A stretch of 64,000 nt of DNA, taken from Turbatrix aceti (Eukaryota; Nematoda; Chromadorea; Rhabditida; Panagrolaimidae). The stretch is taken from positions 9,852,180-9,916,179 of the forward strand of contig OZ017770.1 of NCBI GenBank assembly GCA_963969345.1, written 5' to 3'. Shown here piece after piece: positions 13,201 through 26,338 of this stretch. Position 1 is the stretch's first letter. Each line of letters begins with the position of its first letter. The notes under the pieces were generated by a model that worked only from the letters and a program-made list of their open reading frames with translations, had not been told where the DNA came from and searched no databases. The position numbers and the translations under genes were made by a program.

Positions 13201-15276
13201 TAAAAATTATTTTGTGGGCGTTTGGAAAAAATACTGGAACGCAATCTGCAGGATACAAAAAATCTACAATTGCTCTTTAGTTTCCAAGGTTTTTGGAAGT
13301 AAATACACATAAATATTGTGTTTAAGTTTACGCACCAATGTACGTGCACCAAAAATTTGTGGCTTAATTTTTGTGCTATTTAGAGAACCAGAAACAGTTA
13401 TCAAATCAAAATACAATTAAAAAATACTATCTAATCAAATTTATTGGCTCTAAATGTCTTCACCCTCTCTCTGCAAAATGAAATTATTTCGCTTAACATA
13501 TTTTTCTCAAAAGGTCTTCCCGTCGATTTATAGAAAGTGCGTCAAGCAGTCAGTCATACTATTTAAATATTAAAAATATCTACTAAATCTGAATTGCATA
13601 GTGGTAACAACACTTGGGGTTTCGCTTGGTCCAAATGAACGAGACAGTCAGTCAGACGCGGCAACTATGTATTTATGCCTATCCCGTCAGTTTGTCCATT
13701 GTTGTTATAACATGATTTCAATAAAGTCTAAAGAGTAGCAGGGAAAACAAAGTTCAAAGCTTCTACCGTATTTTTTTCGAGAATTGTAGAATTTTTTTCT
13801 TAAATAAACGCTGTACGCTTTAATTAAACAAACACAGACCGACAAAATAGTGATATTTGATAAAGAACTTTGTACAACAAGTTTTTATTAGCCCTATATA
13901 TTGCCGTGAATAACACAAATGCGTCAACCCCCCCTCCCCTTCCCTTCCAATGACAGCATCAAAAATATTTAGCGTTTAACAAAAAGTTTTTATGTTCACG
14001 ACAATTTTTGTTGTACATCCTCCCGTTTGTCACAGCAACGCTCTTTATCGTTAAAGGTTGTCTAATTTGTGATCGGTTGCCAGACTTTCATAATCTTTAA
14101 ATAAAAATAGTCTCGAAATTAAAACTGTCAATCTATTGAGCTCTGACAGTACGTTTACGCCTACAGAAAAAAAGGATGTGGCAGAAAAGCGAACACTTAA
14201 TAACAGTTTCTATAAAACTACTTTCTCTTCGCAAAACAAACTCCCCCTGACCCAAGGAATGGGGAAGTTTTCTATGTAGCACTTAAAAAATTAATTTTCT
14301 ATTTTTTTGGTTTCTGGAAATATGTTATATGGGACTTTGCAGAATCTGCTAATTCCAATTTTGCATCAAAAAACCATAAAACAAGTCGAGCGAATGAATC
14401 AGGTCATTTACTCGTGTAGTTATAAATGAAGGTGTTGTATAATCACATTTTTTTCTGATAATCAAAAAAATATTTCCTACCTCATGTTTTCACTTTTTGT
14501 GCCAGAAAAAAATAATGACGAACACAGAAAACATGCATAAATCAAAAGTTCAAGGAGATTGGTGAGTCAAAATGTCTGATATGTAAACTGTTATTTCAAA
14601 TGTTATTTCCCGCTTTTTAGTTTTAAAATGAACAAGAACCAAACATGGTTCAATACGATGATGAAAAAAAAATAACGCGCCAACGCATGTAGAAAAAGAA
14701 ATGTTCGGCATAGTTTCAAAAAAGAATTCAAATGAAAATTAAAAGTGAAATGACTGAAACAATAGCATCAAAAAAAAGCATACACATTGAATGTCAAATG
14801 CGAAGTGCTCCGCAAAAAAAACAGAGACGGAAAAAAGTAAAAGAAGCGGAATTACGTCAAATAAAATGTACAGGAAAGTATGGAAAAAAAATTATTTGAA
14901 AAAAAAGTCTGAAACAAGGAAGATGTTTTGTTGTGTGTATGAAATTAAACTTTTGTAATTATACATGACACAAGAACGTGTTCATTTGAAATGAATGTCC
15001 AAGGCATGAAGTTGTTCGGAATATATGAACTCGTTAATCAAGTCGAGAGTCTTGTACGTGTGCGCGTGTACATCTGTTTTCATTCAACATGGTATGTTTA
15101 TTTCAGTCACAGGAACGTGTTACAGAACAATAACTGCAAATTGAACAGCTAAACAGCTATTAAAAAAAAACTTCAAACAGATAAGTAAATAAAATATTTA
15201 GAAAGAAAGTAAAACATCATATGCTAGTAATTTCACAAATGTATACAATACAACGATTAATAATAAGATTTTAATT
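10252..15276. other. AT-rich intergenic region, no gene seen
   Basis: Five kilobases between the amine receptor start and the stop of the large gene at 15277. I found no chain of exons with matching splice sites on either strand. A patch at 11930-12220 is richer in GC and partly open, but shows no domain or consistent splicing. TTTATT at 15097-15102 is a candidate poly(A) signal for the large gene on the minus strand. A short (GT)n run lies near 13054. Confidence 0.6.
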
Positions 15277-18200
15277 TTACTTGGAATAGTAAGAAGGATG
15301 CTGTGGATATGGTACCTGAACCATTTTTGTAGTCGAATATTGTGGGGCGGAGTTGGAAGAAGGAGGGTACTGGGGACTGGGTGCAGGGTATCGCTGAGCA
15401 GCTTGCATCATTTGTTGCTGCTGTTGAACGTAGTACTGCTGCGGGTTGGGGTTGGGAATCACCATGTTGTTGGGGTACATCGGAGTGGGGTAGCTGGGAG
15501 CGGGAGTAGGAGTAGGGGCATTAGACGGATAGTTGGATGATTTTTGGGGCGTTTGGTAAATAGTCTGTCGCTGAATTTTTCTGGGGGTTGGGCCACTGGG
15601 CTTTTCAGGTGACGGATAATTGACCTTTTGGGGGGTTCCGTAGTTCGGATTCTGGGGCATTGGGTAGTTGGGCATGTTATTCGGCTGGGCAAAAGTATTG
15701 GCGGATTGGGGATTGAAATTGGCTACAGATACTTGGGGATTGTAAATTGTGACTGTGGGTTTGGGGTACGGATATGGGAGTTCGGACGAACGGATGGGTT
15801 TTCCAACGACTTCGTAGTTATACGGTACGTTGGGGAATGGTTGTGAAGAAGCAGAACGTGCTGCAAAGTTTTGAGGAACTTGCTGGGACTGCATCTGAGA
15901 AGAAGCGTAATTTTGAGGAACTTGCTGAGATTGCATGAAATTTTGATTAATTTGCTGTTGTTGAGGATAACCCTGTGGCATCTGTGGTGCAGGATATCCG
16001 GGTCGCATGAGTACTCCCTGATAGTCATTTGGCTGCTGTACCTGGTAGCACTCTTTTTCCGACTCCAACTGTCGCTTCCTGACATTCCGTGGAGTTGAAT
16101 CAACCTGTCGAATTGGCATATCATAGCCCTGGGTCGTTGGCTGATTGGCGTAGCTATCAGACGACTGTGTGGAGATGTAACTTTCCTGCGCCGACTGAGC
16201 AACACTGTTGCGTTGTGTGGCAAATGTTTCCGGTCGTGACTGATACGTGACATAGCAGTCAGGCATCGACTGTGGCACAGCGTAGCTGTGTGAAACGGGT
16301 TGCTGCACCGTGTAGGAATCGGAAACTGGGGTCGCATAGCCTTCAGGAACAGACTGGGCGACGTTATAGCCGTGCGACGCGGGGTTCACAGGTGTAACGT
16401 AGCCTTCTGGAGCCGATTGAGGAACGCAGTAGCCTTGCGAAGCGGGTTGGGCAGGTGAGTATCCCGGAACCATTGATCGGTTTGGAGAATAATTCGGAGT
16501 GAGCGACTGAGGTGCAGAAAAGTTATGCGGCATCTGCTTTGGCGGCGAAGACTCCTGGATTGGAATCCGGCCTTGCACCGACGTTTGTTGGAAGTTTTGC
16601 GAATTTTGGAAAATTGAAATGACTTCCACGTCTTCTCCCCCGCGCTTTTGGTTGGCATCAGTAAACATTGGCTGCTGAGGTTCATAGGAACGTGCTGGCT
16701 GAGCATCGGGCACGATAAGGGTGTTTTGCTGAAAAATCAAAAAATTAAACTCTTGAAAGATATATGATTTTACTACTTACCTGTTGGAATCCACTTTCAA
16801 GTCTATTGCCTTGGTCAAACACCGGTGAGATATGGAATGACTGAGAAGGCATCGGTGGAGCAAATCGGTTTGTCAGCACCGGCGAGCTCTGTTTTTCCAG
16901 TTGTCTTTGTAGAGCGGTTAGCTTCTTGGGATTGTTGTTTGCCGGAGGGTAAGTCATGTTGGGATCCACGTTTTTGTCTTTTGGCTTTCGACCCCTCCTT
17001 TTTGGCGCAACAGGGGGATTCTGAACGAGAGGCAGACTTTGATAATGCCGAACGCTTTCAGGATTCATGGTATTGCACTGAGTTGGCATGCTTTGTGTGA
17101 AAGTCGGTGGGGCATTCATGTGTTGTCTTTGGAACGTATTTGCCGTGGTTGTTTGGTAAGCCCTATTCTGGGTCATAGCAAGGTTTGGTTGTTGCATGGA
17201 TGTTTGATGCGCCCTGTTTTGGACAAAAATAGGTCGCTGCATGACACTTGTAGGCACCATGATATCGGACTGATGCGCCGTGGTTTGCACAGGTGAGAAG
17301 TTCTGAGCCATGGTAAAGTTTGACTGTTGAAGAGTACTTGCCGGCACCATACTTTCAGCCTGATACATGTTGTTTTGGACAAAATCTACTTGCTGCATGG
17401 TATTTGTGGTCACATACGACGTGTTTTGAGCAGTAGACATTTGCTGAGCCGCAGTCATCATCGGCGGCATCACATCGTTTGCCTGGCTGATATTGGCCTG
17501 CTGATAGATCATGTTCTGAGGCGGCGAGAAGCGCTGGACGCCCTCAGTCTGTATCGACCGCCGCAAGGTGTTTGATGGACTGATATCATACGGCATGGTT
17601 CGTACAGGTGAGTTAAACTGCTCCACGTGCATGTTCTGCTCAGGCATAGCGTTGGCTGTGCTGATGGGGGCAGTCAAGTTCTGATCCATGATACAGTTTT
17701 GATCAGTGTTTTGTACACACACATTATCCATTTGGTAATTGTTGGAGGAGTTCAAGCTTTGCTGCTGATATCCATTTGCAGAGATGTCGCCGAATGTCAT
17801 GTTGTCCTCAGATGCCGTAAAATCAGACCGATAGGTTGTGTTGGTGGACTCAAAGTTCATGGCACCGGTTTGATATTCAACAGTCGGCTCGAATGTCATG
17901 GTGTTGTTTACCGGCTCAAATACCGAAGTTTCTTGTGCTTGTCCAAATGAGTACTCTTCATTGACTTGATTGGATGAACGGATTACGGTGTTTTGATCAA
18001 ACATGATGTTTTGTTGTTGTTCAGAAGCTCCATCGACTTCGGTTTGATACATCATCATCTGTGAGGTATCCTGGGTCATTGATTGGTTGCTACCTGAGTC
18101 ATCAATTTGTTGTTGATTGCCAGTTGAATCGATCGCTGCCACGTCAGGCGAGATGGAATTCTGCTGTGATGCAGAATTTTTGAGTTTCTGTTGTTGTTTT

Positions 18201-21200
18201 TCATACAAATCAGAGTATCTGTCGCATATACCCATCAAATCATCGAATTCCAATAAATCCATTTCCTCTTCAGAAATAACCTTTTTCAATGATTCGAAAA
18301 ATTCATCAGGAGCCACGTCATATGCCATGTTTTCACGGAATACCAAATTTTGCAGCTTTTCGGTTATCTTTTTAGGATCCAGGGTATTTGTAGAAGCCAT
18401 GGGGGTGGTCTGCTCCCATGCAGTTGAAACAGCTGAGACTTTCTGACGTTCGACAATACTTGGTTGGGAGGTATTTGAAAACACAGCGGAGACAGCCTGA
18501 CTTGGGTGAGTCGCAATCGAACGTGACGTGCTCGGAACACGTGAGATAAACTCAGGCACAACAGCAGTATTTTGTTGCTGTTGAGTTTCCGGCGTGTAGA
18601 TCACGTTTTGAGGAGGCAAGATCTGTTGAATCTCAGCTTGATTTGGTTGCTGCAGGGTGTTCGCAGTGCTGAGCATGGTCGGCTGATAGGTCACGTTCGA
18701 GGGAGGCATGATCTGTCGAACCTCAACCTGACTTGTTTGCTCAGAGCTCAAAACTGCTTCTTGATGCTCCATGAAATTTTGAGAAGCAAACATGCTCTGA
18801 ACCTCGGTTGACGGCTCATCAACCAACATTTCGTCCATTGCCGGGAAAGTTTGGGGCTGCGTGACTTCTTGCGGTGTATAACAGTCATCCAAGACTTCAA
18901 GTGATATTTCTTCAGTGATAGTTGCGGTGTTGTCATTTGGCTGAACACTTTCCGGAGGCGTACCGGAATCAGCGAGCAACTGGTCGAGTATCATCACATT
19001 TGTGACATCAGTTTGGGGTTCTACCACGCTTTCCTGAGTTTGGGGTTCAACCACGTTTTCTTGCTGAATCGGGATCGGGCTTTCCTGTGCGACGGGAACC
19101 GAGGATTCTTGTTCCATGGGCACTGGCTCTGGCAGAGGTTTCGAGTAATCAATTGGCATTGCGAGTGGACCCTTCTTCATAGCGGCTCTGAAAGCTTTTC
19201 GATACGCCGACGATCGTGGTGATCGTGGTGGAGGAAAAACTTCTGGTTCGGCTTCTTGCAAGTAGAATTCCGTTGACGAGCTCGGTCCATCAGATGGCTG
19301 CACGCGCTTCTATAACAATGAATAAATTATTTTCAGTTAAAAAATGGATTTTAAAATTTTTTATGAATAATAAATATTTTTTTATCATGTTTGCATATAA
19401 ATGTTCTTCTCACCTTTGATTGAGTCGACTTGGCAGCAGCTGGGTCTTCTTCTTGAATAAAGATAACTTCTCGGACAATTTCAACGTCGTCATCATCATT
19501 CTCGCGTCGAAGGTTTCTCGCCAGGGGAATCAGAATTCGCTTTGTATTTGCCAAATTCAGTTGTTTGTTTGCATTTTTTGTTCTTACGGTCACAATTCTG
19601 ACGGTTGGTGGAGAGAATTCTTCTTCGTCGGAAGAATATCCATTAGGAGATGGAGAGAATGTAGCGTAGACTGCTTCAAACATCCTTCTGGAGTTGAATT
19701 TGAATTCTTCAAACGCAAGTCTTTGCATGGCGATCGCATGAAGGTTGATGTTGACGAGAAAATCAGCATGTGCTTCGTAATTGTCTTCTTCGAGTGGTTC
19801 GTCGTACAATATTGACGGTGGTATACTGTTTATCAAATCTTGGAATACAGGTCGAAGGTTCATGACGACACTCTTGATGTGTGTCTTTAGCTCGTATTCA
19901 TCAAGATATCGGGGCCGAGTGCCTTTAAGAAAGACGCTGTAGAACTTGCAGTAGCAGACCGAATAGATTCTCATGTCATTCTGAAAAGACTCGGAGATTG
20001 ATAATTATTTAATCAATCACCTGAAATGACAGCTTACGTATATAAATTTCATAAAATGATGATATGCCATGTCCGATAACTTGAAAAAGGACTTTTGTTT
20101 ATAATTTATATACTGAAAATAGAAAATGAGTAAAAACAAAAAAAGATTTTAAAAACTCTTACCGTAACGTTCGGCCGATGCAGAGCAAATCCCTCGATTG
20201 TTATGCCGTTTTTGCATTCGTCGTCGCAGTATGCAATTCCCATTACAATTTTCTGAAACAAATAAAAAGTTATATGCATAAATATGTATAAAAACTATAT
20301 AAAACCAACATTTACAAGCATAGGCATTCGTCGCAATTTTGTCTGACTTTGATCCAAGACGACAATACGGTTGCAATCCAGTAAATATCCCGTGTCTGGA
20401 GCCAAATCGATTGTTCGATAAAACTCCCGCCTCAGAATCTGAAATTTTTGATCAATTCAAATAAATAACCAAAAACAAATGAAACTCACATATTTTCCGT
20501 CTCGAATTTCATAGACATAAATAAAATTTTCATCGATGAGTGCCATAACTGATTTCCTGCTGAGTTCAAGAAAAATAACACCATTGATAGAAACAGCTCT
20601 TCCGACGCCATGCATTTCTCGGGCAGCTTCTGTTTCTTTTCGCCGGTAGTATAGGAAATTATTCTTAGCCTCAATGACGACAAATGGATCCTTGATATTC
20701 ATACAATCGTGAGCGACGAAGCGACGGAATTTTTTCAACATCTTTTCAAAAAGTGGTAATGGAATGATGGGCGGATTGTGTTTGTCGAAGTTTGTTTTGA
20801 CCTGGTAAAAAAAGGGATGGTCGAAAGCCTTGGGAAGCTTTAGCGCCCGGATGTACGAAGCGCGAAGTCTCTGTTGAAGTTCAAGAAGTTCATTTGACTG
20901 CTGTTCGGTTTTCACATAAAGGGGATAATAGCTGCTCTGAAGAAGGTTTGTTTCACAAGATGCGTCCGGTTTCTTTTCAAGCGAAACGTCCATCGAGATT
21001 TCAGTTGTTTTTGCAGCTTTGACAGTGAGATCGGCGTGTTCTGTTGGTTTTGGCAGTGAAACAGTCAATTCCGTGCTTGCCTGTTCTTCTTTCCTTTCGA
21101 AACCGTCTTGGTTGCCAGTTTCCCGCTCCTTGGGTTCCTTGATAGTGATTTGAACCTTCTCTTTTTGTTTTGGGATTATCGTACAAAAGGCGGAGTAATG

Positions 21201-24200
21201 TTTAATCCGTTGAGCCGCAAAAGTTGCAGACACACTTTGGGTAGCCGTACGAAAAGTACCCGCGACAGACGCTGTTTTTTTAACCGAAATCGTTAGTCCA
21301 GCCTCTTCCCTCTGCTCCTCGGGACGAAAGCAGAAGGCGGAATCGGAGCTTCGATCGGTGGATTCCCTTGTCCGGAGTTCGGCGCGTGCAGACTGTGGCT
21401 CGACAATGACAGCTGAAATCTTTTCCGGAGTGCATGGCTTGAGCGTAGGGTTGGGATCGGCTACCGCGTCGGCATCGGGTTGCCACGAGCTTCGCTCAGC
21501 AAAAAACTGGCAGTCAAGATCGATGACTTCGTCTTCTTCACGGATGACTGGAAGCCGAGGAGTCGGTGGAGCCGAAACAGGAGTTGGAGAGCGCTCGGTG
21601 GTGACGGGCTCCTCCATTTCAACGTCATCGTCCTCAGAAATCGGAGATCTTGGCTTGGAAAATTTTGTTGAAGCCAGAAGAGCTCGAGGGATTTTGAGCT
21701 TCAGCGATCCCCGTGCAAGGGTCTGTGGTGATTCGTCCTGAAAATGTCAAGGAAAATTAGAAACCCTGATTTAGCGTCCGCAGATGATTAGTTAAAACTA
21801 CCAAAAAGCACAAGTGTTAAGTTCTGTAAGATGGTTTTTATGTTAAAAAAAACATGCACAACACAATTTTTTCTTTCTCAAAATAAAAAGTCTAACATAC
21901 AATGGACGACTGAGCTTGATCGTTTCCTGTGTACACGCCGGACGAAGATGGTCCATCGTAGACGGTACCGTCCGGCCTATGCACAAAAAAAGAATCCGAC
22001 GCGGATTCAGAAACAGCATTGCCTGGCTCAGCATCCGTCATGCTGACGTCAAGTTGGGGTGGTGACGGTTGAGGAGAAGAGTCTACTTCGGCATCGACTT
22101 CATCTTCGGCTTCATCTTCGACTTCATCTTCGATTTCGGCTTCAACATCGGCATAAACTTCGGCTTCTGGTTCTTCTTCTGCTTCGCTCTCAACGTCGCC
22201 GTTGTTATCAGAATCTTCATCCGACGAACTGTCAGGATCAGGTGGTTGGGCCATGCGTTTGCGGCCGATTGGCATCGTTCTTCGCGCTGGAGTGAAATCT
22301 AAAAAGCAAACAAAAAAATAATTTACGCGCTATATAAAATTTTAGATTTTTTACCTGTTGATGAACCGGGATTGGTACTTTGGCTGGGTGCTTCCGACGC
22401 AGCGTCTGCCGCCGCTTCTGCTTCATCGGGTGCAGTTCGCTTTGCTCGAGCATTGCGCTTTTGACGTGGTGCACGTTTTCGAGTAGTCGGAGCAGAACTT
22501 TCGCCTTCTTCATCCAATGCGGGCTTTTTTGCTGAAAAAAATTTTTTGTTCACCAAAAAAAATTTTTTTTTTAAATCTTACCTTTCGGTGTTCGAACGTA
22601 AGCTTTGTAGATAGGCGTTTTCTTATCCGCAGAAACCCTCATAGGACGTCCAGATGGTCGTTGCAATGGTGGTAATTTATCAATAAGCCTTTTCAGCCGA
22701 TCCTCCATGTTCTCGTAACGCCACTGGCTTCCCAGCCATTTTGCTGCATTAACGTACTTCCTCAGATATTCGTCGTTCTGGGTAGTAAAGTAGTGCAGTT
22801 CCACGAGATATTCGGGTTGGGCGAAGAGGTCCTCCTCGAATTGACGGTAGCGAAGCATGTTCTTCTTGGCGATCTTGTCCATGTCTTTGATAAGTTTCAG
22901 CGTTTTCTGTTGCAGGGTAATAGCGGCAACAATGCGAGGAACGATTATTTCTTCAGGTTCGTTTTCGTCATCCGAGTCGTATTCGAGGAAACCGTCGGCG
23001 CTGAGCATGTTTCCTGCGACCAGAAGGGCAACATCTTCGGGTTCGACATCGTTGGGCAGCATGGAGGCAAACACCTTGACGCGATGATCAGGTGTGATAT
23101 CAGCCGGCTCATTGAGTTGATAGAGGGAGAATGAGAAGTCTTCAACGGGTACCTCTTCTGGTTCAGGCTCATCTTCTTCTTCTGGCTGTGGTTCGATTCG
23201 CACGAGATCTCCGGGGTCTTCGCCTTCAAGCTGGATGCTGAGCACTTCAACGCGTCCTTTGATAACCGGTGGGGGGACGACGGTTGTCTTAGCCTTGTGC
23301 TTCCTCTTGAGGTCTTCAATCGCTTGGTTGATGATGTCAGCGTCGGGATCTTCCTCGGAATCTGAACTGCTGCTTTCTTCGACGAACCGGGGCTTTGCTT
23401 CTGCTGCACGGGTCTTTTTCTTTTGCTGCTCTAGCACGTCTTCGAAATGAGCAAGTTCTTCTGAAAAAAAAAACGATTGTTCGTCAAATTTCACCGTAAC
23501 AAACTACTGTACATTATTTTTTTACTTGTTTACGAAATTTTTATTTAAAAAAATTTATATTTTTTAACTTTCATCATTTTTTAATGCTTTTACGATTATT
23601 TCTGATTTCTGTGCAAGACTCAATTAAAGGCGGTATAAGGAACGTTCACCATAAGGCTTTTCACCATACGGCTTTCCACCATAGGAACGTTCCTCAGTTG
23701 CTAGGAGTCACAAAATACGGTATCACAAAATGTTATCATTTTTGAGTGATAACGTGTTGCTTTATCAAATTTTATTTTTAATTTTGGCGAGTATTACCTC
23801 TTTTTTTGTGATTAAAAACTCTGTCGAAAAAAAGCGTCCCTTTATGGGAACACCAAAAATTATGGACCTCTATAACTTACCTCTAGAACAGCGACAACTG
23901 TAGAAAAATAAGTACAACTGATACTTTTGAATAGGTTGGAACTCCTTTTATTAGCACAAAATTTAGGCGGAGCAAATAAGAACGTTTTTGAATATATCTT
24001 ATTTGTTCTTAGCTGACTTTACTGCTTTTCTAGAAAGCGCGAAACTAACTGGGAAAATGCCTAGCACCCATCATCGCACCCATCACAAGAAAGAGCGGTT
24101 TTCCATCAAGCAACTTTTCTGGATATTTCGCAGATCCCACAAGGTGCTATATACAAAGTGCGAAAATGCCTAAAATTTTATGCATCGCACCAACATACTA

Positions 24201-26338
24201 TTGAGAATATTGTTTGTACACAAAGTATGCTAGTATGCCTAATTCAAAAATAAAATAATTTGAAAAAATGTACACATAAAATATTCATTCAAGTAAAAAT
24301 TACTATAAAAAATAATAAAAATAATGAAAAAAAATTATTTCCAAAAAGCATTTTGTTTACAAAATAGACGTCAAAAATTTTTTATTACTAATTTTTAAGA
24401 ATGAAAAAGTTTTTTCTTGTTTACTTTTTGATGCCAGACTCCTTTGACTTCAGAAAACTGAAATTATAATCGTTGTACTCTCATTGTTTTTTTATTATAA
24501 TGATGATTTATTGTATTTGTTGTTGTTGACGTCGCTGTGACGTTGATAGCATTGTTCTTAGTTACGTCGACAAAGTAGCTTTGAAGTCCTTGATTATTGT
24601 TATCCTACCCTTATTTTTGTATTGTTTACCGTATTGTAAATATAATTCCCCCATACAATTTTTTTTTTTCAATTTTTGAGAAGAGACTACGGTGACAGTT
24701 TTAGAAAAACCATAAAAATAAAACCCACGATCGAGATAACTCTGCGTTCCTGGAACGGCAGAGCTGCTTGCTCCTCCGAGATGCGACATGGATACGGTAG
24801 AAGTGTACTGCGGTTGCATCGACATGACCGAAGCTGATGGCATGCCCATGTACGGCGCCGAAGACGATGATGACATGGCCATCGGAGCTCCAGATGAGGA
24901 TGGCATGTGCATGTATGTGCTGGAAGACGATGCCATAGGCATGTACGAACTGGACGAAGATGGCATGGATATGAAGGACGACGAAGAAGACGGCATATCG
25001 TTGTTTATGCTCGTGTAGATGTCATTCATCAACTCAGGCGAAAAGTCGTAGCTCCCATCATCAACCGTTATGTCGAACATGCTGCTGTCTGAATCTTCTG
25101 ATTCTGGTGCGTCCTGAAAAATATTTTTTTATTCCATATTTTCAGTCTTCTGTATAAAATTGTTTACCATGTGCTCGGTTTCTCGGATGAATTCTGTGTT
25201 GTACATCGAAGGCTGGGTGTAAAATGCGTCAAACGACGCTTGCACCGCTGACGCAGCCTTTTGTTCTGAAAAAAAACGATAAATGATAAATATAAAAAAT
25301 TATTTTTTATTTCTTACGCAGTTGTTCAGCAACGACTTCATCTTCAAATGTAGCGACGTCTTCTGCTGGCTGAAAGTATACGGTAAAAATAAATTAATGA
25401 GAGACAACAAATAAACAAGAATTGTACTTCCTATTTATTTTGTTCGAATTTGTATCTACCTAGGTTACGGTATTGCAATTAATTAAGAGTTGTGCTGCTT
25501 CACGTGCATTTTATTTGCAGTCATGAGGCTTTATGTACTTTTGTTGGTGTTGCAAAGAAAAAAAGGTTGTCATTTGAAAAATTGGAAAATAGTAATAAAT
25601 CGGTTTGCAAAGTCCTTGGGGTACAAAATGGACGGATGACGGATGTCAGAGGGCTAAACCCGGAGGATAGCACCTTAGATGCTAAAGATGGATGCCAAAG
25701 GCAAAAAAAATAAACAATCTACATCGCCAAGGAATTACATTTGAAGATGTCAGTCAAGTTTTGAGATTTTGGGTTTGAAAAAAGTTTGAACTATTGAAGA
25801 CAAGTTTAAGAAAGTCTAGTGTCTGTTGAAGCTTTATAAGTTTTTTCATGCATGTATGTGTGTTTCAACTTTTATAAAAACAAGTGCTACAATACGGTAA
25901 TTTCTCACCGCGCTGCTTTTTTTTATTCTTGAGTATTGTCGGAACACGACGACTTCCACTCCTTGGCCCCAAGCTACCCGTATACGGTAAAAAAGACCGC
26001 CCATCATTATTTTATCATAAAACCCGACGCCTTGTTATCTATGTTTTGTTCCTATACACCTAGGAGGTCCTTTCGTCAACCCTTAATAGGTACTACCACC
26101 AATGTGCCTACTCATTACTCGAATTTGTTGTCTGCCTCATTTGTTGACGCCTTTCCTGTCCTTCAGGGGCATCGCGTGTCCCTGAGGCACAGCTGGGTTC
26201 CCCGTGGCACGAGGTCTTCCACCGTACGTCACAATGCTTCGGAGACAGGACACCTGACAACGGAGATACGAAAAAAAAACCTACTGTCTTAGCAACCGAT
26301 GATATGGTTGTGGCAAAAGGTGGCGCTGGAGCTTCCAT
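15277..26338 (-). CDS. Giant low-complexity, probably nuclear protein with an AT-hook-like motif; not recognised
   Basis: Fourteen inferred coding exons (minus): 26285-26338, 25318-25369, 25168-25265, 24729-25113, 22582-23460, 22355-22531, 21901-22298, 20490-21737, 20316-20438, 20163-20252, 20038-20112, 19414-19980, 16781-19309, 15277-16728. All junctions keep frame, giving 2,708 residues. In order: a Ser/Met repeat region; a charged region with long Glu/Asp tracts and helical stretches; a basic segment; an acidic VEDEAEDEV region; then the only globular-looking part, about residues 940-1380, rich in Phe, Tyr and Leu and spread over five exons. The last two exons encode over 1,300 residues of Gln/Asn/Pro/Tyr-rich repeats with RRGRKPK, an AT-hook-like core, near residue 2150. 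An acceptor-like TTTTCAG 43 nt before the ATG suggests trans-splicing. Nuclear or chromatin work is inference from composition. It could in principle be two genes, but no internal stop or promoter gap supports that. Confidence 0.8.
23639..23694. repeat. Three-copy 15-bp minisatellite flanked by a palindrome
   Basis: Within a 1.27-kb intron of the large gene, a unit of about 15 bp (TTCACCATAAGGCTT and variants) occurs three times. GGAACGTTC sits at both edges, and GGAACGTTCC is itself a palindrome. The function is unknown; it may be a transposon footprint or a simple local expansion. Confidence 0.6.

Noticed and set aside
15723..16337. A 204-codon minus-strand frame within the large gene
   Set aside because: It overlaps the repeat-coding last exon in another frame; Ser, Arg and His-rich composition is a shadow of the Gln/Tyr-rich repeats.
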